A stretch of 41,964 nucleotides of DNA from Gammaproteobacteria bacterium (GTDB taxonomy: Bacteria > Pseudomonadota > Gammaproteobacteria > Chromatiales > Chromatiaceae): assembly GCA_020445405.1 (NCBI GenBank), contig JAGRGQ010000032.1:1-41964 (forward strand), given 5' to 3'. The notes beneath the pieces are model-generated. The model was not told the DNA's origin. It made no database searches and was given only the letters and a program-made list of their open reading frames with translations. Shown here piece by piece: positions 8,649 to 16,778 of the stretch (the first letter of the stretch is position 1; every line of letters starts with the position of its first letter). A program made the translations under genes and the position numbers.

Positions 8649-9884
8649 TCAGAGCAGATGGCTCACCAGCCCATCGGCCAGTTTGGGTTCGAACCAGGTG
8701 GACTTCGGCGGCATTACCTCACCCGCATCGGCAACCGCCATCAATGCTTCGACATCTGTCGGCCGTATTGCGAATGCAACCGCCATCTCACCGCTGTCGA
8801 CGCGCGCCTGCAACCCATCGAGTCCGCGAATGCCGCCGACAAAATCGATCCGGTTATCGGTTCGCTGATCGGCGATACCGAGAATCGGATATAATAGTTC
8901 GTTCGCCAGAATACTGACATCCAGCCGCTGCACCGGATCGTCCAGCGGAATGCGCGCCGGCGCGACCGTCAGCCTGTACCACTGGCCCGGCAGGTACATG
9001 CCATACTCGCCCTGCACCTTGGGTTTGACCGGAACGCCGCTGGGCTCAACCGTGAAACGTTCGCCGATACTTTCCAGCAGCTGCTCCCGTCCGAGATCGT
9101 TCAAATCCCGCACCACCCGGTTGTAATCGAGTATCTGCACCTGGTCGTGAGGGAAAATAACGGAAAGAAAATAGTCGCGCGCCCTCTCCCCCGGCGATCC
9201 CTCGACAACGCCGTCTGCCGCGGCAACCCGCGCCGCCGCAGCGGAGCGGTGATGTCCGTCCGCCACGTAGAGCGCCGGCATTTCATCGAAGCACTGCATC
9301 AACCGCCCGATGGCTTCGCGATCGTCCAACACCCAGAGTTGATGGCGCACACCGTCAGCGGCGGTGATGTCGACTTCCGGCGCTGAATCGGCTGTACGCG
9401 CCAACAGCGAGTCCACTTCGGACTGGCTGCGGTAAACCAGAAAAACCGGACCGGTCTGGGCCGAGAGCGCCTCGATCTGCCTGACCCTGTCGTCCTCTTT
9501 GTTCGGGCGGGTGAATTCGTGCTTCCGGATCCGGTTAGTGTCGTATGCCTCCACCGATGCGGCCGCGACAATGCCGGTCTGGGTGTGGCTGCCCATGGTC
9601 AGGCGATAAACGTAGAAACAGGCACTGCTGTCCTGCACCAGTATCCCCTCCCGGCGCATCCGTTCCAGGTTCTCCGCCGCCTTGGCGTATACCTCGGGCG
9701 CATAAGGATCGAAACCTGCGGGAAGATCGACCTCGGGGCGGGAGATGTGCAGAAAACTCCAGGGTCTTCCCTGCACCATCTGCCGCGCTTCGGCTGCATT
9801 CATGACATCATATGGGGGTGCCGCAACATCGGCGGCTCTTCCCGGCGCCGGGCGCAACCCCGGAAAAGGTTTGATCAATGGCAT
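8649..9884 (-). CDS. DUF1015 family protein
   Basis: A 411-residue soluble protein recognised by its N terminus 'MPLIKPFPGLRPAPGRAADV', followed by 'APPYDVMNAAEAR', and by the central 'YVADGHHRSAAAARVAA'. These are hallmarks of DUF1015, a family found in bacteria and archaea with no agreed biochemical function. The conserved His pair in 'DGHHR' suggests an active or metal site. I chose ATG 9884 because AAGGAG lies five bases upstream and the family starts here; the frame is open for 25 more codons upstream. Its 3' end lies 86 bases from the convergent small gene, and its 5' end is divergent from the SUMF1 gene. Confidence 0.88.
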   Translation of the reverse strand: MPLIKPFPGLRPAPGRAADVAAPPYDVMNAAEARQMVQGRPWSFLHISRPEVDLPAGFDPYAPEVYAKAAENLERMRREGILVQDSSACFYVYRLTMGSHTQTGIVAAASVEAYDTNRIRKHEFTRPNKEDDRVRQIEALSAQTGPVFLVYRSQSEVDSLLARTADSAPEVDITAADGVRHQLWVLDDREAIGRLMQCFDEMPALYVADGHHRSAAAARVAAADGVVEGSPGERARDYFLSVIFPHDQVQILDYNRVVRDLNDLGREQLLESIGERFTVEPSGVPVKPKVQGEYGMYLPGQWYRLTVAPARIPLDDPVQRLDVSILANELLYPILGIADQRTDNRIDFVGGIRGLDGLQARVDSGEMAVAFAIRPTDVEALMAVADAGEVMPPKSTWFEPKLADGLVSHLL

Positions 9885-10102
9885 TGCTACTCCTTGAAAA
9901 ATCCATTTGCGCCCCCCTGCTGAAGAGAGCGGTGACCACCAGTACCGGCATTCTTCCAAATAGGGAAAACCTTGTACAGGTTTATTGCCACCCGCAGCGC
10001 CGCACCCGGCCTCTGGAGTACTACTCTGGCCCGAAATCGGCTACATTGGCATCAGCATCGATTGGCGTCTCCTCAACGCACGGTGGTGAAACCGGTGAAG
10101 CC

Positions 10103-11614
10103 ATGCCGCTAACAGATAAATTCGCCTGCAGCCGCCGCGGTCGGCGGGCGGTGCCCGGATTTTGCGCTTCGGTGTTCGTGCTCTGGCTCGGTTTTAACGG
10201 CGCCGCGACCGCCGTCGACAGCGCCGATCCGGATGTCGTCACCATGCACAACGGCGATATCCACAACGGTACGATAGTCGATAAGATCCTGCGAATTCAG
10301 ACCCGTTTCGGAATCATCTCGCTGCCCAAGGCGTTGACCGCCCGGATCGAACCGGGCGACAGCAACATGGCGCGCCGGTTGACCACCAGATTCGGTGACA
10401 TATTTTACGGAGAGCTGATCAACAGCGAACTTACCATGGTCCGGATACTGGACACGCCGCTGCCCCTGAAAAGCGCAGAGATCTCCGATATCGTTATCGC
10501 GGCGAGGAGAAACAGGGCAAAGCGCTACCCGGTGCCGGACACCGTCGCGACAATATTCGGCGATCTGTTCAGCGCGCGAATCGCCACCAGGGATTTCATG
10601 CTGAAGGAGATCGGGGGTATCCGTTTGATCAGGCGCGCCGATATCCACCTGATGGATATTCACCAGCCTGAACCGGGTTCAGCCGCGATGGCGCAGCTCA
10701 GACTGAACGGCGGCAGCCTGATCCGGGGGGAGTTGATGACCCGGAAAATCGAGCTCGCTGACCGGTTTGGAAATTCCAGTGAACTGCCGGTGGAGATGTT
10801 TGCCAGCATCGCGTTCCAGGTCAACTATCAGAAAGATACCGGTCCCCGATTCAACTACCTTTCCCGCTGGCCCGAGGCCTCCCATTTCAGGGACCGCATG
10901 CGCGACGGATCGGCCGGCCCCGAAATGGTTGCGCTGCGCGGCGGGGAGTTCCGCCGCGGCGACCTGCAGGGAGACGGCGACAGCGACGAAAAAAATCCGC
11001 AAACAATCAGACTGCGGCCGTTTGCCATCGGCATCTACGAAGTCTCGTTCGACGAGTACGACAGATTCAGCCACAGCACCCGCCACGAGGTTCCCGAAGA
11101 TCAGGGCTGGGGACGGGGTCGCCGTCCGGTTATCAACGTATCCTGGGACAGCGCCAATGCCTTTACCGATTGGCTGAGCCAGCAGACCGGCGAAAGCTAC
11201 CGGCTGCCAACCGACGCCGAGTGGGAATACGCCGCCAGGGGAGGCACCTCGACGCGCTTCTGGTGGGGAGACCGGGAAGGCGAGGGTAACGCCAACTGTG
11301 CCGGGTGCCAAAGCCTGTGGGACGGGGAAAAGAGCAGCCCGGTGGGGAAGTTCGAGCCCAACCCATTCGGTCTGCACGATACCGCGGGCAATGTATTCGA
11401 ATGGGTTGCGGACTGCTGGAACGACAACTTCTCAGCAGCGCCCGCAGACGGCGGTGCACTTGACAAACCCGGCTGCGGCGTACGGGTGATTCGCGGCGGT
11501 GCCTGGAGTTTTCCGCCCAAAGAGATCCGGTCGGCAAACCGCTGGCGCGATTTTCAGTCGAGGCGCAGCGACGACACCGGTTTTCGGATCGTACGTGAAT
11601 TGAACATGAACTGA
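10103..11614 (+). CDS. Secreted beta-repeat protein with C-terminal SUMF1/FGE-like domain
   Basis: A 503-residue exported protein. A basic signal peptide (about 1-38) precedes four imperfect 40-residue units (about 44-84, 90-132, 145-186, 194-237). Each runs 'G-D/S-x-x-x-G-x-I ... hydrophobic strand ... L-P/R-x-x-x-I'; examples are HNGDIHNGTIV, RFGDIFYGELI, IFGDLFSARIA and NGGSLIRGELM. Residues about 272-500 are a SUMF1 domain ('MVALRGGEFRRGD', 'RLPTDAEWEYAARGG', 'GLHDTAGNVFEWVADCW', 'GVRVIRGGAWSF', 'DDTGFRIVREL'). The paired catalytic cysteines of true formylglycine-generating enzymes, normally just after RGG(S/A), are absent, so formylglycine synthesis is unlikely. I chose ATG 10103 because a signal peptide follows it directly. 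The glutamine amidotransferase gene starts 22 bases downstream. The role is unknown. Confidence 0.8.
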   Translation: MPLTDKFACSRRGRRAVPGFCASVFVLWLGFNGAATAVDSADPDVVTMHNGDIHNGTIVDKILRIQTRFGIISLPKALTARIEPGDSNMARRLTTRFGDIFYGELINSELTMVRILDTPLPLKSAEISDIVIAARRNRAKRYPVPDTVATIFGDLFSARIATRDFMLKEIGGIRLIRRADIHLMDIHQPEPGSAAMAQLRLNGGSLIRGELMTRKIELADRFGNSSELPVEMFASIAFQVNYQKDTGPRFNYLSRWPEASHFRDRMRDGSAGPEMVALRGGEFRRGDLQGDGDSDEKNPQTIRLRPFAIGIYEVSFDEYDRFSHSTRHEVPEDQGWGRGRRPVINVSWDSANAFTDWLSQQTGESYRLPTDAEWEYAARGGTSTRFWWGDREGEGNANCAGCQSLWDGEKSSPVGKFEPNPFGLHDTAGNVFEWVADCWNDNFSAAPADGGALDKPGCGVRVIRGGAWSFPPKEIRSANRWRDFQSRRSDDTGFRIVRELNMN

Positions 11615-11636
11615 CTGGTAAACTGCAATACCGACA

Positions 11637-12446
11637 ATGTGCGAACTGTTCTCACTCAATAGCGAATACCCCGCCAGCGTCTCGTATTCGCTTGACGAAT
11701 TCAAACGTCATGGCGGCCTTTCGGGACCGCACAAGGATGGATGGGGCATCGCATTTTACGAGCATTGCGACATCCGGCTGATCCGCGAAACCGATGCCGC
11801 GGCCACCAGTCCCTGCCTGGATTTTCTGAGGCGTCACCTGTATCGCAGCAACATTATCGTTTCCCATCTGCGCATGGCGACCAGCGGATCGATCAGCCTG
11901 CCGAATACGCAGCCGTTCTGCCGCGAACTGGGAGGCCGCATGCACCTGTTCGCGCACAATGGGGACCTGATCGATATCCACGCACTGCCCGGGATCGACC
12001 TTGGAAACTATCGCCCCATTGGAGAGACCGATTCGGAGCTGGCGTTCTGCCATCTGCTGAAACGTCTGCAGCGGATATGGCTCGGACCGGAGCCGCCCGG
12101 GCTCGACCGGCGCATCGCCGTGATCACGGAATTCGCGCAACAAATACGCCCGCTGGGACCGGCCAACTTCATCTATTCCGACGGTGACTATCTTTTCGCG
12201 CACGGGCACAAGCGGTCGCAGCCGGGTAGAGAGGGATATCACCCACCGGGGCTTTACTGGCTCTGCCGCAGCTGCAGTATGGCCGCGGAAAGTCAGGACA
12301 ATCCCGGCGCCAATTCTGTTCGTGGCAAACAGCTGCAGCAGGTCGCCCTGGTTGCCAGTGTGCCCCTCACAGATGAGCGCTGGCAGCCGTTCGCAGAGGG
12401 TGAAATCATGGTATTCGGCAAAGGCAGGCGAATCGGGTCCGGTTGA
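11637..12446 (+). CDS. Class II glutamine amidotransferase (YafJ-like)
   Basis: A 269-residue Ntn-type amidotransferase. The protein starts Met-Cys-Glu, so removal of the Met exposes the catalytic N-terminal Cys. Further family marks are 'GPHKDGWGIAFYE', 'IVSHLRMATSG' (substrate Arg), 'LFAHNGDL' (oxyanion Asn-Gly) and 'GETDSELAFCHLL'. There is no synthase domain, as in YafJ and EgtC-type stand-alone enzymes, so the acceptor of the ammonia or glutamyl group is unknown. It follows the SUMF1 gene by 22 bases and is probably co-transcribed; the TSUP permease starts 48 bases further on. Confidence 0.88.
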   Translation: MCELFSLNSEYPASVSYSLDEFKRHGGLSGPHKDGWGIAFYEHCDIRLIRETDAAATSPCLDFLRRHLYRSNIIVSHLRMATSGSISLPNTQPFCRELGGRMHLFAHNGDLIDIHALPGIDLGNYRPIGETDSELAFCHLLKRLQRIWLGPEPPGLDRRIAVITEFAQQIRPLGPANFIYSDGDYLFAHGHKRSQPGREGYHPPGLYWLCRSCSMAAESQDNPGANSVRGKQLQQVALVASVPLTDERWQPFAEGEIMVFGKGRRIGSG

Positions 12447-12494
12447 CAGCATGCGGATACCCATCGACACGCAGCAGCCAACAGGCTCCGATCC

Positions 12495-13253
12495 ATGAGT
12501 GAGCTGTCGCTCGGCTACGAGCTGCTGCTGCTGTTCGCCACCGGTCTGTTTGCGGGCGGGCTGGATGCGGTCGCCGGTGGCGGCGGGCTACTCACACTGC
12601 CGGTGCTGCTCGCGGTCGGGCTGAGTCCGGCCGAAGCGCTTGCCACGAATAAGCTGCAAGGATCGTTCGGTACACTTTCCTCAAGCTTTTATTTCATCCG
12701 GCATGGACTGGTCGATCCGCGTGAGATTCTGGTTCCAATCACGCTGACCTTCGTCGGCTCAGCGTTGGGTACGCTGCTGGTGCAGTACCTGGATTCCGCC
12801 TTCCTCACCCGTATCATGCCGCTGTTTCTGATCCTGACGGCCCTCTATTTCTGGTTCGGACCGCGCATCCGGGAGGAAGAGAGAAAACAGCGCATCGGTC
12901 AGGGAATGTTTGCGCTGACAGTCGGTTTCACGGTCGGCTTCTATGACGGTTTCTTTGGTCCCGGCGCCGGCACTTTTTTCACCTTTGGGTTTGTTTCGCT
13001 GCTCGGTTTCAGTCTGTTGCGGGCCACCGCGCACACCAAGATTCTGAACTTCACCAGTAATATCGCCTCCCTGCTGTTATTTGCGGCCGGTGGTCACGTC
13101 GTCTGGCAGTTGGGGCTGGTGATGGCTGCGGGCCAGTTGATTGGAGGTCGCATTGGCGCACGCCACGCACACCGCCGGGGAAGCCGTCTGATTCGCCCGC
13201 TCATCGTCAGCGTGTGTATCCTGATCAGTCTGAAACTGCTGTTCGGCGGATGA
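12495..13253 (+). CDS. TSUP-family (TauE/SafE) inner membrane permease
   Basis: A 252-residue membrane protein with about eight hydrophobic segments. The two family repeats are visible: 'GLFAGGLDAVAGGGGLLTLP' with 'PAEALATNKLQGSFGT', and 'GFYDGFFGPGAGTFFTFGF' with 'ATAHTKILNFTSNIASLL'. TSUP proteins move sulfite, sulfonates, thiosulfate or organic acids; the substrate here cannot be read from sequence, though it is the YfcA-like type. It lies 48 bases after the amidotransferase gene in the same direction. A sulfur role would suit the inferred lifestyle, but that is inference. Confidence 0.88.
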   Translation: MSELSLGYELLLLFATGLFAGGLDAVAGGGGLLTLPVLLAVGLSPAEALATNKLQGSFGTLSSSFYFIRHGLVDPREILVPITLTFVGSALGTLLVQYLDSAFLTRIMPLFLILTALYFWFGPRIREEERKQRIGQGMFALTVGFTVGFYDGFFGPGAGTFFTFGFVSLLGFSLLRATAHTKILNFTSNIASLLLFAAGGHVVWQLGLVMAAGQLIGGRIGARHAHRRGSRLIRPLIVSVCILISLKLLFGG

Positions 13254-13279
13254 GGCCGTCAGGAAGCGGTGGATTCCGG

Positions 13280-13309
13280 TTGATTCCCGTAAAACGGCTA
13301 GGGTATGCT
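13280..13309 (+). promoter_or_regulatory. Possible sigma-70 promoter for the FKBP gene
   Basis: TTGATT (13280-13285), an 18-base spacer and TATGCT (13304-13309) lie in the gap after the TSUP gene. Each box matches four of six consensus bases. The start codon is about 119 bases downstream, so the leader would be long. There is no independent support. Confidence 0.3.
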
Positions 13310-13427
13310 TGGCTATCCGGACTCCACAGTCATACCCTCAAATCTGCGGCTCTCCCCGCCTCCCGGCCCATCTGAGCGTTAACTGCGGGTTACCCCAAAA
13401 TCAAGACGCGTTATTAAGGAGAGATTC

Positions 13428-13874
13428 ATGGCCCAGGCAAAACACGGCGACAACGTTAAGATTCATTACGCTGGCAGCCTGGATGACGGCACCCGGTTTG
13501 ACAGCTCCTTTGGACGCGATCCGCTCGAGTTCACGCTGGGATCGGGGCAGGTTATCCCCGGCTTCGAGAACGCCGTGGAAGGCATGGCCGTGGGCGAAAG
13601 GAAGTCCATACGCATCCCTTCCGAAGAGGCTTACGGCGAACACAGCGAAGAACTGGTGCAGGAGCTGCCGATAGACTTCCTGCCCGAGGAGCTGGAGGTA
13701 TCGGTTGGCATGCCGCTTCAGGCCACCGGCCCCGGGGGTGAAGTGGTCAACATGATGGTGATCGGGGTCAGTGACGAGTCGGTCCAGGTGGATGCCAATC
13801 ATCCGCTGGCGGGAAAGGCCCTGAATTTCGATATCGAACTGGTCGAACTGGTCGAACTGGATACCGTCGGTTAG
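13428..13874 (+). CDS. FKBP-type peptidyl-prolyl cis-trans isomerase (SlpA/SlyD type)
   Basis: A 148-residue cytoplasmic isomerase and chaperone. The FKBP half opens 'VKIHYAGSLDDGTRFDSSFG', then 'LEFTLGSGQVIPGFENAVEG' and 'GERKSIRIPSEEAYGEH'. The insert-in-flap domain (about 70-120) has 'LEVSVGMPLQATGPGG', and the fold closes with 'VDANHPLAGKALNFDIELVE'. There is no His/Cys metal-binding tail, so it is closer to SlpA than SlyD. AAGGAG sits seven bases before the ATG. The last codons contain a tandem 9-base repeat (13836-13860) that gives ELVELVEL. A repeat element follows directly. Confidence 0.92.
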   Translation: MAQAKHGDNVKIHYAGSLDDGTRFDSSFGRDPLEFTLGSGQVIPGFENAVEGMAVGERKSIRIPSEEAYGEHSEELVQELPIDFLPEELEVSVGMPLQATGPGGEVVNMMVIGVSDESVQVDANHPLAGKALNFDIELVELVELDTVG

Positions 13875-13885
13875 TCGCTGGTCCC

Positions 13886-14040
13886 GTGAACACTCCAGCG
13901 GCTGAAGCCGGTGGCTTCGGGTTACGGATGAAAGCCGGATCGATCGGCCGTTCGCCCGATTAGCCCCCTCCCTGCATCCTTATCCATCGTCTGAAGACGA
14001 GGGGTTTAGGGATCCCCAATCGGGGACTCTAAATCCCCGG
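13886..14040 (+). repeat. Dispersed intergenic repeat, copy A (short form)
   Basis: This non-coding stretch between the convergent FKBP and HDOD genes shares its left part (GTGAACAC, then GGTGGCTTCGGGTTACGG, then TGAAAGCCG) and its right part (CTGCATCCTT, a GGGTTTA tract, then CTCTAAA) with 27519-27840. The left part holds a GGCTT/AAGCC hairpin (13913-13936). The right part holds a longer hairpin built from GGGGTTTAG and CTAAATCCCC. Copy A lacks the middle of copy B. The strand is arbitrary. Confidence 0.7.
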
Positions 14041-14138
14041 ATGCGCTTAAGCGGGGGGTGCTTTCTATCTGACCAGTGCCGGGTTCAGGCCATAACGCTT
14101 TTTACCGCACCGGCGCTCCGGCTGTGCGGAGAACCGCG

Positions 14139-15056
14139 TCAATGCAGGGCCACGCTGATATTCGCCTCCACCTCCCCACCGGAGCTTTGTCTGAAGGCTT
14201 CGATCAGATCCAGGCCCACTCTCTGAAAAGCCTGGGTAGTTACCGCATCGATCTTGCTGAGCCTGTGGCCGTCGCACTCCTGGTAGCTGAGAATATTGGC
14301 CACTTGCACTATATCCACGTAATCCACCTGCTCCCCTGCCGGCTTTCTGTCCAGCTTGTCGTGGTTGGCGGCCACGTCGATCATGGCGGGGTCGAAATTC
14401 CAGAACGTGAGCATGAATTTACCGACGCTCATATGGAGTGCATCCACCAGTTTGTCCAGCTTCTTTTCGTCGTCCAGCAGAAACTGATGATCCTTTGCCT
14501 TTATCAGTATCGGGATCGCGCCAACGTCGTGAATCAGACCGGCCAACATTGCCTCGTCCCGGTTGAGGTGGGGAAAATTTTCCGCCAGCAGCGCCGACTT
14601 GGTGGCGACGACGACGCTGTGCTTCCACAACGCCTCCATGCGAACCCTGATCGAACTGATTCCGGTGGTGAAAACGTCACGCATGGCCAGGCTGAGAATG
14701 GCATGCTTGACCGCATCCATTCCGATTCGGGTGATCGCCGCCTTGACCGAGGCCACGTTGCTGATCCCGCGGTAGAGCGGGCTGTTCGCATAGCGCACGA
14801 GACGCGCCGCCATGGAAGTGTCCTTGCTGATCATCCTGGCGACATCCGCCATTGAACTCCCCGCATCGTTTACCACTACCAAAGCCTCCAGCGAAAGTGC
14901 CGGCAGCGTGGGAAGTTTAATCCTGTTCTGCTGTATGTCATCCCGCAGCTCCAGCGCAAATGCCTTGGGATCGAATTTTTTGCTCTCTTCGGCAGCCGCC
15001 TGCTGCGGGTCAACCTGCTTGCCCCAAATCTGATCTCTCTCGGTATGCAATGTCAT
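14139..15056 (-). CDS. HDOD-domain signalling protein
   Basis: A 305-residue cytoplasmic protein with one HDOD domain at about 60-265: 'KLPTLPALSLEALVVVNDAG', 'DTSMAARLVRYANSPLYRG', 'ITRIGMDAVKHAILSLAM', and the HD pair in 'GLIHDVGAIPILIKAKDH'. HDOD proteins are HD-fold regulators, mostly without enzyme activity, linked to chemotaxis, c-di-GMP or stress signalling. I chose ATG 15056 as the start. The frame stays open for 32 codons upstream, but those overlap the end of the preceding gene and have no family character. It lies 20 bases after the 15077 gene, so the two are probably one operon. Its 3' end faces the repeat element. Confidence 0.85.
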   Translation of the reverse strand: MTLHTERDQIWGKQVDPQQAAAEESKKFDPKAFALELRDDIQQNRIKLPTLPALSLEALVVVNDAGSSMADVARMISKDTSMAARLVRYANSPLYRGISNVASVKAAITRIGMDAVKHAILSLAMRDVFTTGISSIRVRMEALWKHSVVVATKSALLAENFPHLNRDEAMLAGLIHDVGAIPILIKAKDHQFLLDDEKKLDKLVDALHMSVGKFMLTFWNFDPAMIDVAANHDKLDRKPAGEQVDYVDIVQVANILSYQECDGHRLSKIDAVTTQAFQRVGLDLIEAFRQSSGGEVEANISVALH

Positions 15057-15076
15057 AAACCTGTTTTCGGGTGACG

Positions 15077-15547
15077 TCAGCCGGCAAGCATCGAGATGCT
15101 TCTGCTGGTCCAGACCGGACCGCCGAAAGCCGGGCGATCGATATCGTTCCACAACGTTGCGATCTGCTCGAATGAGACAGCGTTTTTCAGCAGTTCACTG
15201 ACATCGCGCTTCAGTGCGCCCAGATACTCCTGTTTGCCGATCAGTTGAATTAATTCGGGCAGTGACAACTCGACACCGTGGTTCTCCAGCAACAACTCCA
15301 GCACATCTTCCAGGCTGTGTTGCTGTAACAGGCCGACGGCGACTGCTGCGATATCGATATCCGGCTGCTTCGTTTTCTGTGAATTTTCGTCAGAATCCTG
15401 GATAGGATTCTGGCTACGCCGCTGACGCCACTGCACCACGCCTTCGAGCGTCGTCGGCGATGCCAGACCGGGGAAACACTGGTTGAGATACTCCAACCTG
15501 TCGGCACACGCATCCATGGCCAACACCAGTTCAGATTGATTTTCCAT
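15077..15547 (-). CDS. Hypothetical protein paired with HDOD gene
   Basis: A 156-residue, largely helical, acidic protein that I do not recognise. It begins MENQSELVLAMDACADRLEY; a polar linker (about 45-62) leads to 'DIDIAAVAVGLLQQHSLEDV' and 'LELLLENHGVELSLPELIQL'. No membrane segment, signal peptide or known catalytic motif is visible. It sits 20 bases upstream of the HDOD gene on the same strand, which suggests a partner or input for that protein. Codon use looks like its neighbours. Confidence 0.7.
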   Translation of the reverse strand: MENQSELVLAMDACADRLEYLNQCFPGLASPTTLEGVVQWRQRRSQNPIQDSDENSQKTKQPDIDIAAVAVGLLQQHSLEDVLELLLENHGVELSLPELIQLIGKQEYLGALKRDVSELLKNAVSFEQIATLWNDIDRPAFGGPVWTSRSISMLAG

Positions 15548-15659
15548 AGTCAGGGATTCCGTTTATGGCTTCTCTGCGGTCTATCGGCAGCCGGCGCCCA
15601 ATTCTTTAAAACCAAATGGGAAGCTTAACCCCCTTCGCCAGTCATAAAACCGGCGGCTG

Positions 15660-16709
15660 TCAGCAGCAGCCGGAGGAGACCGGCGCCTCAGTCCGGTCAA
15701 ACGGCAGCTGGGTTCCGCAGCCTGCGAATATACCGTAATGAATGTCGGTATTTCCGAAGAATTCGAAATGGGGGGCAAAACGGGTCTCCTGCAGCATGCG
15801 GAAACTGTTTCCGCAAACCGGGAACATTTTTCCCTGCTCCAGCAGATGGTGCTTATCCAGTCGAAAAAGGCGCTCCGCGTGCTCGATTCCGCCGCGATAG
15901 ATCACTGCCTGGCCGTAGTCTTCACAGTGGCTCTCCAGCCCGTCCAGCTTAAACAGCCGGTAGGTGGCGGAAAAGAACGCAATATGTCCGATCCGTGCCA
16001 GGATCCCGGGATTGGAGACGCTGAGGGGGCGGTCCTCGACCAGCCGCGGATCGTGAAAACCGGCCCGTTTGGCCAGATTGAGGAAATCGTTCCAGTAGAG
16101 CGCACCGCTCAGGCATTCGCCGTACAGGACCGGGTCTTTGACCAGATCGGCCGGCACCCGCCGGTCGGCGTAAACGTCGGAGAAATAGAGTTCGCCGCCC
16201 GGTTTCAGCAGGCGGTGGGCTTCGCCCAATACCGCGGCTTTGTCCGGAGAGAGGTTGATAACGCAGTTGGAGACGATGATATCGAAGCTGTTATCCTCCA
16301 GCCCGAGCTGGTCGAGACGTTCTATGTAGCCCTGGCGGAACGCCACATTGGATCTGGCAAATCCGAATTTCCGCCGGTGCCAGTCGAGATGCCGGTTAGC
16401 CACCGCCAGCTGCTCCTCGGTCATATCCACGCCCAGCACGAACCCCTGCTCGCCCACCAGTTGGGACAACAGGTAGCAGTCGCGTCCGGATCCGCTGCCG
16501 AGATCCAGAATCCGCATCCCGTGCAACAGCTCCGGACGAACCAGACCGCACCCGTAGTAGCGCGCGGCGACCTCGGGGTGGATATTGGACAGCGCCCGCT
16601 TAAGGTGATGGGGAACTTCCGCGTTGCTGCAACAGGCGTCGGTCTGTAAATCGCCGCTGCTCTGCAGCACCTTGCCGTAGTACTGTTTTACGCTCTCTTT
16701 CGTATTCAA
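15660..16709 (-). CDS. ArsM-like SAM-dependent methyltransferase
   Basis: A 349-residue methyltransferase. The Rossmann motif I is 'ILDLGSGSGRDCYLL', motif II 'LGVDMTEEQL', and the post-I region 'NSFDIIVSNCVINLSPDKA', which is the wording typical of arsenite methyltransferases. Cysteines conserved in the ArsM group are visible at 26-27 (TDACC), in YYGCG (54), SNC, and YGECLSGALYW, with further ones in 'VCGN' and 'AGCG' and a final Cys-Cys pair that could bind metalloid. The expected reaction is methylation of As(III) or a related element. No arsR, arsB or arsC lies nearby, so the real substrate may differ. It is flanked by the 15077 gene and LeuA2 on the same strand, with 112 and 69-base gaps. 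Confidence 0.82.
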   Translation of the reverse strand: MNTKESVKQYYGKVLQSSGDLQTDACCSNAEVPHHLKRALSNIHPEVAARYYGCGLVRPELLHGMRILDLGSGSGRDCYLLSQLVGEQGFVLGVDMTEEQLAVANRHLDWHRRKFGFARSNVAFRQGYIERLDQLGLEDNSFDIIVSNCVINLSPDKAAVLGEAHRLLKPGGELYFSDVYADRRVPADLVKDPVLYGECLSGALYWNDFLNLAKRAGFHDPRLVEDRPLSVSNPGILARIGHIAFFSATYRLFKLDGLESHCEDYGQAVIYRGGIEHAERLFRLDKHHLLEQGKMFPVCGNSFRMLQETRFAPHFEFFGNTDIHYGIFAGCGTQLPFDRTEAPVSSGCC

Positions 16710-16778
16710 TGTCTGTGCGCCATTCCGTCGGATCGGAGGCTCACCCCAAACCCGGTTTTCGATTGCCGGGAAGCGGCT

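Noticed and set aside
10916-11614. True formylglycine-generating enzyme
   Set aside because: The catalytic Cys pair after RGG is missing and no sulfatase gene is nearby.
10103-12446. Ergothioneine biosynthesis pair (egtB-egtC)
   Set aside because: The SUMF1 protein is exported, has no DinB domain or His-rich iron site, and no EgtD follows. Kept only as a weak analogy.
13836-13860. CRISPR-like tandem repeat
   Set aside because: Units are 9 bases, coding, without spacers. No CRISPR array was found anywhere in the window.
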